Assembly (NCBI GenBank): GCA_964655005.1 | Contig: CAZZKE010000062.1 | Location: 1 to 17,811 of the forward strand | From: CAZZKE01 sp964655005 | Lineage (GTDB): Bacteria; Pseudomonadota; Alphaproteobacteria; Rhodospirillales; JABHCV01 | Length of the DNA: 17,811 nucleotides | Direction: 5' to 3' | Part shown: positions 13,709 to 17,811 of the stretch, in pieces | Layout: every line of letters starts with the position of its first letter | Numbering within the stretch: the stretch's first letter is position 1 | The notes under the pieces: generated by a model | Database searches by the model: none | Told to the model about the DNA's origin: nothing | The model's input: the letters and a program-made list of their open reading frames with translations, nothing else | Made by a program: the position numbers and the translations under genes

Positions 13709-15514
13709 ATGTGCGGAATCGCCGGAATGATGACCGCCGATGGCGCCGCCCCCGATGCGGCGGTGCTGGATGCTTTCGCCGAGGCCCTGGCCCATCGTGG
13801 CCCGGACGGGCGGGGCCGCCATGTTGCGGACGGCGTCGGCATGATCCAGACCCGCCTGGCGATCATCGACCTGGAAACCGGCGACCAGCCAATTTACGCC
13901 GGTTCCGGACCGGCGGCGGCAATCGTCGCCAACGGCGAAATTTACAACTACATCGAACTGCGCGCGGAACTGACGGAAGCCGATTTCAAAACCGCCTCGG
14001 ATTGCGAACCGCCGCTGCATCTGTATCTGAAACATGGCCCGGCGTTTGTCGAAAAGTTGCGCGGCATGTACGCCATCGCCCTGCACGACATGGCCAACTC
14101 CCGCCTGCTGCTCTGCCGTGACCCGTTCGGCATTAAGCCGTTGTATTACGCCGAGACTCCGGGCGGTTTCCTGTTCGCATCGGAACCGGCGGCGCTGATC
14201 GCCACCGGATTGATCGAGCCCCGGCTGAATACGGAAGCCCGCGACGATCTGCTGGGTTTGCAGTTTACCACCGGGGCCGAAACGGCGCTGGGTGGTATTT
14301 TCCGGGTCCTGCCCGGCGAGACCCTGATTATCGAGGGGGGCCGCCTGGCCCGGCGTCTGCGCCGTAGCGCCTTGCCCCAGGGCGGCATCGACGATCACGG
14401 CGAAGTAGCGGCGCTTGCCAAACTCGACCGGGTGCTTAATGACACGGTCGGAATACATCAACGTTCCGACGTGCCCTACGGCATGTTTTTTTCCGGCGGT
14501 ATCGATTCATCGGTGTTGCTGGCCATGATGAGCCGCCTGAATGAACAGCCGGTGCGGGCGCTGACCGCCGGTTTCAGCGGCGCCGGCGTCCACGATGAAC
14601 GCCAGCACGCCCGCGCCGTCGCCACGGCCGCCGGCGCCGACCACATGGAAATAGATTTCGGCGCGGACGACTTCATGGCCCTGCTGCCCGAAATCGCCGC
14701 CGCGCTGGACGACCCGACCGCCGATTATGCGGTATTGCCGACTTATAAACTGGCGGCCCGGGCGCGGGCGGAAGGGCTGAAGGTAGTGCTGTCCGGCGAA
14801 GGCGGCGATGAATTGTTCGCCGGTTACGCCCGCTACCGTCACGCCGCCCGGACCTGGCCGTTCGCCCGACGCATGCGGCGCCGGGGCATTTTGCAGGACA
14901 TGGGGTTGCTGCGCCGGCAGGCGCCGGGCTGGCGCGACGGCTTCGCCGCCTCCGAACGCCAGGCCATGCTGCCGGAAGGCGCGGATGCTTCGCCGCCGGC
15001 GCGTTCGCGCCTGCAAGTCGCCCAGGCCGTCGATTGCGCCGACTGGCTGCCTAATGATCTGCTGCTCAAGCTGGATCGCTGCCTGATGGCGCACGGGGTC
15101 GAAGGGCGGACGCCGTTCCTGGATCCGGTGATCGCCCGGTTCGCCTTCCGCCTGCCCGACAGGCTGAAAATCAAGCGCCGCCGGGGCAAGTGGCTGTTGC
15201 GCCGCTGGCTGCAAACCGGGCGACCGGAAAGCCGCCCGTTTTCCCGCAAGCGGGGCTTTTCCGTCCCGGTCGATGAATGGATCGCCGCCCGCGCCGATGA
15301 CCTGGGGCCGCTGGTCGCCCGGCAACCGGGGATAATCGAAATTTGCCGGCCGGGCGCGGTCGAAAGCCTGTTTTCCGGACTGCGGACCGGCGTCGGCAAA
15401 CGCCAGGGCAAGGCGGCATGGACGCTGTTGTTCTATGGCCTGTGGCATCGCGCCCATATTTTGGGCCAGGATAGCCGGGGCGACCTGCTGGACGTACTGG
15501 GAAGCGGGCCATGA
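13709..15514 (+). CDS. asnB: AsnB-type glutamine amidotransferase (asparagine synthase)
   Basis: A 601-residue two-domain enzyme. The N-terminal class II glutamine amidotransferase domain has the nucleophile Cys2 after Met removal, Arg49 in TRLAIID, Asn75 in NGEIYNY and Asp98 in SDCE. The C-terminal ATP-pyrophosphatase domain has the P-loop SGGIDSS (262-268), followed by LSGEGGDELFAGY. All expected catalytic residues are present. Family members convert aspartate to asparagine with glutamine and ATP, but related AsnB-like proteins in glycan clusters amidate sugar acids. It starts 8 bases after a GT4 gene with AAGGAG upstream, and its stop overlaps pyrC in ATGA. I cannot tell from sequence whether it makes asparagine or modifies a glycan. 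Confidence 0.92.
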   Translation: MCGIAGMMTADGAAPDAAVLDAFAEALAHRGPDGRGRHVADGVGMIQTRLAIIDLETGDQPIYAGSGPAAAIVANGEIYNYIELRAELTEADFKTASDCEPPLHLYLKHGPAFVEKLRGMYAIALHDMANSRLLLCRDPFGIKPLYYAETPGGFLFASEPAALIATGLIEPRLNTEARDDLLGLQFTTGAETALGGIFRVLPGETLIIEGGRLARRLRRSALPQGGIDDHGEVAALAKLDRVLNDTVGIHQRSDVPYGMFFSGGIDSSVLLAMMSRLNEQPVRALTAGFSGAGVHDERQHARAVATAAGADHMEIDFGADDFMALLPEIAAALDDPTADYAVLPTYKLAARARAEGLKVVLSGEGGDELFAGYARYRHAARTWPFARRMRRRGILQDMGLLRRQAPGWRDGFAASERQAMLPEGADASPPARSRLQVAQAVDCADWLPNDLLLKLDRCLMAHGVEGRTPFLDPVIARFAFRLPDRLKIKRRRGKWLLRRWLQTGRPESRPFSRKRGFSVPVDEWIAARADDLGPLVARQPGIIEICRPGAVESLFSGLRTGVGKRQGKAAWTLLFYGLWHRAHILGQDSRGDLLDVLGSGP

Positions 15515-16554
15515 TCGGGCCGGAAACCCTGACCATCGTCCGGCCCGACGACTGGCATGTGCATCTGCGCGACGGCGCCATGTTGCGGGCGGTGACCCCG
15601 GCGACCGCGCACCGTTTCGCCCGGGCCATCGTCATGCCCAATCTGGCGGCACCGGTGACCAATATTCAGGCGGCCATGGATTACCGCGCCCGTATTATCT
15701 CGGCCTTGGGCGATGCTGTGGATTTCACGCCGCTGATGACCTGCTACCTGACCGACCGGGCCGACCCCGATGAAATCCGTCGCGGTTATGAAGCGGGCGT
15801 ATTCGCCGCCGTCAAGCTGTATCCGGCCGGGGCGACGACCAATTCGGCGGCCGGGGTGACCGATATGAAACGCGTCGCCGGAACACTGGAAAGTATGCAG
15901 GAAACCGGCATGCCACTGCTGCTGCATGGCGAAGTGACCGACCCGGAAATCGACATCTTCGACCGCGAGGCGGTATTCATCGAACGGGTGCTGGAACCGC
16001 TGCTCGAAAATTTTCCGGCCCTGAAGGTGGTGTTCGAACACATCACCACGGCCCAGGCCGTCGCCTTCGTACGGGCCCGTGGGCCCCGCCTGGCCGCCAC
16101 CATTACCGTGCATCACCTGATGATCGACCGCAACGCCATGTTCCGGGGCGGCATCCGTCCGCATATGTACTGCCTGCCCGTGGCCAAGCGCGAAGGGCAC
16201 CGGCTGGCCCTGCGCGAGGCGGCGACTTCGGGCGAAGCCTGCTTTTTCCTGGGCAGCGACAGCGCCCCGCACGTAGTCGAAGACAAGGAATCGGCCTGTG
16301 GCTGCGCCGGTATCTACTCGGCCCCGGCGGCCCTGGAACTGTACACCCAGGTCTTCGACGAGGAACGCGCCTTGGATAATCTGGAAGCCTTCGCCTCGCT
16401 CAACGGCCCCCGTTTTTATGGCCTGCCGGTTAACGATGAAACGCTGACGCTGCGACGCCGGAACTGGACCCTGCCCGGGGCCATTACGGTAGAGGGTAAA
16501 ACCGCCGTCGTCCCGTTCCGGGCCGGTCAGGCAATACCCTGGATGGTCGATTGA
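15511..16554 (+). CDS. pyrC: Dihydroorotase, class II (homodimeric)
   Basis: A 347-residue zinc amidohydrolase that cyclises carbamoyl-aspartate to dihydroorotate, the third step of pyrimidine synthesis, in the cytoplasm. It matches Escherichia coli PyrC closely, and the metal ligands fall at the same numbers: His16 and His18 in HVHLRD, carboxylated Lys102, His139, His177 in FEHITT and catalytic Asp250 in GSDSAPH. CGCAG and the C-terminal FYGLPVN segment also match. Length equals that of E. coli (348). The start at the ATGA overlap with asnB is fixed by the conserved N-terminus. It ends the tightly coupled run of the glycan unit. It is probably translated by coupling, since its own ribosome-binding site is weak. 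Confidence 0.97.
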   Translation: MIGPETLTIVRPDDWHVHLRDGAMLRAVTPATAHRFARAIVMPNLAAPVTNIQAAMDYRARIISALGDAVDFTPLMTCYLTDRADPDEIRRGYEAGVFAAVKLYPAGATTNSAAGVTDMKRVAGTLESMQETGMPLLLHGEVTDPEIDIFDREAVFIERVLEPLLENFPALKVVFEHITTAQAVAFVRARGPRLAATITVHHLMIDRNAMFRGGIRPHMYCLPVAKREGHRLALREAATSGEACFFLGSDSAPHVVEDKESACGCAGIYSAPAALELYTQVFDEERALDNLEAFASLNGPRFYGLPVNDETLTLRRRNWTLPGAITVEGKTAVVPFRAGQAIPWMVD

Positions 16555-16616
16555 CCCGGAGCGGGGCGGGCCATACAACAGTTAAATATTATTCAGAACC
16601 GAGAGGCCATCTTGAA

Positions 16617-17621
16617 ATGACCGCCGAAAATCAATTCACCGCTATTTTGCTGGAACAGGCCGATGACAAGGTCTCGGCCAGCGTGCAGACCATGGATGAC
16701 GACCGTCTGCCCGACGGCGATGTTACGCTGGCCATCGAGTATTCGACCCTGAATTACAAAGACGGCCTGATTCTGAATGGCCTTGGCCGGATTGTCAGGG
16801 ACTATCCGCATGTGCCAGGGATTGACTGCGCCGGCACGGTGATTTCCTCCCGGTCGGCTGACTTCAAACCCGGTGATCGGGTAATCATGACCGGCTGGCG
16901 GTTCGGTGAAATCCACTGGGGCGGCTATGCCACCAAGGCGCGGGTTAATTCCGACTGGCTGGTGCCGCTGCCCAAGGGCATAAGCCCACGGCAATCGATG
17001 GCCATCGGCACCGCCGGACTGACGGCGATGCTGGCGCTGATGGCGCTGGAAGAACATGGCCTGACCCCGGACAAGGAAGGCCAGGTACTGGTTACCGGAG
17101 CCGCCGGCGGCGTCGGTTCGATCGCCGTCGCGGTAATGGCCGCCCTGGGCTACCGGGTCGCCGCCGCGACCGGCCGCGCCGACAGCCATGATTATCTGAA
17201 AGGCCTGGGCGCCGCCGCCATCGTCGAACGGGCCGAACTGGCGACGCCCCCGCGCGGCCCGCTGGCGTCGGAACGTTGGTCCGGGATCATCGACAATGTG
17301 GGCGGCGAGCAGTTGGGCAATATCCTGGCCTCGCTGGCTTACTGGGGCAGTTGCGCCTCGGTCGGCAACGCCGGCGGCATCAAATTCACCGCCACCGTTA
17401 TTCCGTTCCTGCTGCGCGGCATCAATCTGCTTGGAATCGATTCCAATACCTGCCCCGGTGACCGCCGCCGGGCCGCCTGGGACCGTCTGGCCAGGGAACT
17501 GCCGATGACCAAACTGGACCGGATGACGACCACGGTCGGACTAGCCGGGGCGATTGATCTGGGCGGCAAAATCCTCCAGGGACAAATCCGCGGTCGGACG
17601 GTGATTGACGTCAACGGATGA
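16617..17621 (+). CDS. acuI: Acryloyl-CoA reductase / YhdH-family oxidoreductase
   Basis: A 334-residue medium-chain dehydrogenase/reductase of the YhdH/YhfP subfamily. AcuI members reduce acryloyl-CoA to propionyl-CoA with NADPH, detoxifying acrylate from dimethylsulfoniopropionate or 3-hydroxypropionate routes. Subfamily segments visible are YSTLNYKDGL, PGIDCAGTV, the WGGYA box, AIGTAGLTAM, and the nucleotide-binding GAAGGVG (161-167) with AATGR after the second strand. No zinc-ligand set is apparent, as expected. The ATG at 16617 has GAGAGG 10 bases upstream; a reading from 16551 would overlap pyrC and lacks conserved sequence. It lies 62 bases after pyrC and may be a read-through gene of that unit. 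No dddL-, dmdA- or dddP-like gene is nearby, so the physiological substrate is uncertain. Confidence 0.88.
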   Translation: MTAENQFTAILLEQADDKVSASVQTMDDDRLPDGDVTLAIEYSTLNYKDGLILNGLGRIVRDYPHVPGIDCAGTVISSRSADFKPGDRVIMTGWRFGEIHWGGYATKARVNSDWLVPLPKGISPRQSMAIGTAGLTAMLALMALEEHGLTPDKEGQVLVTGAAGGVGSIAVAVMAALGYRVAAATGRADSHDYLKGLGAAAIVERAELATPPRGPLASERWSGIIDNVGGEQLGNILASLAYWGSCASVGNAGGIKFTATVIPFLLRGINLLGIDSNTCPGDRRRAAWDRLARELPMTKLDRMTTTVGLAGAIDLGGKILQGQIRGRTVIDVNG

Positions 17622-17657
17622 GTATCGACGTATCGGGGGAAGCGTCACGGAGCGGCC

Positions 17658-17686
17658 TTGACACCCCGCGGACTTTCGCCCTATAC
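17658..17686 (+). promoter_or_regulatory. Strong sigma-70 promoter for tRNA-Met
   Basis: A consensus -35 TTGACA (17658-17663) is followed by a 17-base spacer and CTATAC (17681-17686), the alphaproteobacterial form of the -10. The region after it is C/G-rich, as in stable-RNA promoters sensitive to ppGpp. The start is expected near 17693, giving a leader of about 34 bases before the tRNA. It lies 36 bases after the acuI stop codon. Confidence 0.8.
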
Positions 17687-17697
17687 CCCTGACCTGC

Positions 17698-17715
17698 CGC
17701 CGCCCGAAAGCGGCG
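17698..17715 (+). other. GC-rich hairpin in tRNA-Met leader
   Basis: A perfect 6-bp inverted repeat (CGCCGC at 17698-17703, GCGGCG at 17710-17715) with loop CCGAAA. It lies between the predicted transcription start and the tRNA and ends 11 bases before the mature 5' end. This spacing is close to that of the hairpin in front of tRNA-Pro. Function is not known. Confidence 0.45.
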
Positions 17716-17726
17716 TGGATCACAAT

Positions 17727-17803
17727 GGCGGAGTAGCTCAGCTGGTTAGAGCAGCGGAATCATAATCCGCGTGTCGGGGGTTCGAGTCCCTCCTCCGCTA
17801 CCA
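17727..17803 (+). tRNA. tRNA-Met, elongator type (anticodon CAT)
   Basis: A complete cloverleaf of 77 bases with encoded CCA (17801-17803). The acceptor pairs GGCGGAG with CTCCGCT, leaving a G1-T72 wobble pair. The D stem is GCTC/GAGC, the anticodon stem GCGGA/TCCGC encloses ATCATAA (anticodon CAT), and the T arm is GGGGG/CCCTC with TTCGAGT. The initiator features (unpaired C1-A72, three G-C pairs at the anticodon stem end) are absent, so it is not tRNA-fMet. The C34 of a CAT anticodon can be lysidine-modified to read AUA as isoleucine. The body matches alphaproteobacterial tRNA-Met as I remember it, so Met is preferred over Ile2. Confidence 0.93.
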
Positions 17804-17811
17804 ATTAAGGC

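Noticed and set aside
13256..16578. Long minus-strand open frames opposite the second GT4 gene, asnB and pyrC
   Set aside because: All lie opposite genes with intact catalytic motifs. Their histidine-, glycine- and arginine-rich translations are typical of shadow frames in this composition.
16555..16616. Terminator or promoter between pyrC and the acuI-like gene
   Set aside because: The 62 bases hold no stable hairpin with a T-run and no recognisable -35/-10 pair; only the GAGAGG ribosome-binding site is clear.
9..17803. Genomic island bounded by the two tRNA genes
   Set aside because: No integrase, transposase, attachment-site repeat or composition break was seen. The content is mostly core metabolism, and the tRNAs are intact with their own promoters.

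Overview
The window is a GC-rich, almost gap-free stretch of a bacterial chromosome that reads as Alphaproteobacteria, probably Rhodospirillales or a close relative. The basis is the long-chain polyprenyl diphosphate synthase for the quinone side chain, the run glyQ-glyS-ppdK, the YgfZ and class II PyrC sequences, both tRNAs with encoded CCA, and promoters of the TTGACx-17-CTATxC kind. The genus cannot be named from the sequence alone. Coding density is very high and gene ends are packed together by 4-base ATGA overlaps.

Layout. (1) 1-1213, minus strand: tRNA-Pro(CGG) with its own promoter, downstream of a polyprenyl diphosphate synthase gene that appears to start at TTG. (2) 1300-8207, plus strand, one likely transcription unit: a DUF2007 protein, a TrmN6-type tRNA adenine methyltransferase, a 90-residue membrane-anchored four-cysteine protein, both subunits of glycyl-tRNA synthetase, and pyruvate phosphate dikinase. 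(3) 8185-9744, minus strand: ygfZ followed after 3 bases by a class I methyltransferase of unknown substrate. The 3' end of that methyltransferase gene overlaps the end of ppdK by 23 bases. (4) 9862-16554, plus strand, a tightly coupled cell-envelope unit: a GT9 heptosyltransferase-like enzyme, a GT2 WaaE-like enzyme, two GT4 glycosyltransferases, an AsnB-type glutamine amidotransferase, and dihydroorotase pyrC. A YhdH/AcuI-type acryloyl-CoA reductase follows after 62 bases. (5) 17658-17803: a strong promoter with a GC-rich start region and tRNA-Met(CAT).

How the parts fit. Most of the window is housekeeping: tRNAs, tRNA charging and modification, quinone side chain, pyruvate/PEP interconversion, pyrimidine synthesis and Fe-S maintenance. 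The accessory-like part is the glycosyltransferase-AsnB block between ygfZ and pyrC. It probably builds part of the lipopolysaccharide core or a related glycan, and AsnB may amidate a sugar acid. I found no mobile element, CRISPR array, toxin-antitoxin pair, phage gene or defence system, and no clearly novel multi-gene system. The observations most worth a second look are the amidotransferase in the glycan unit, a possible leaderless start of that unit, matching leader hairpins in front of both tRNAs, the small four-cysteine membrane protein with a hairpin over its ribosome-binding site, and the convergent gene overlap. No intrinsic terminator with a clear hairpin plus T-run was found.
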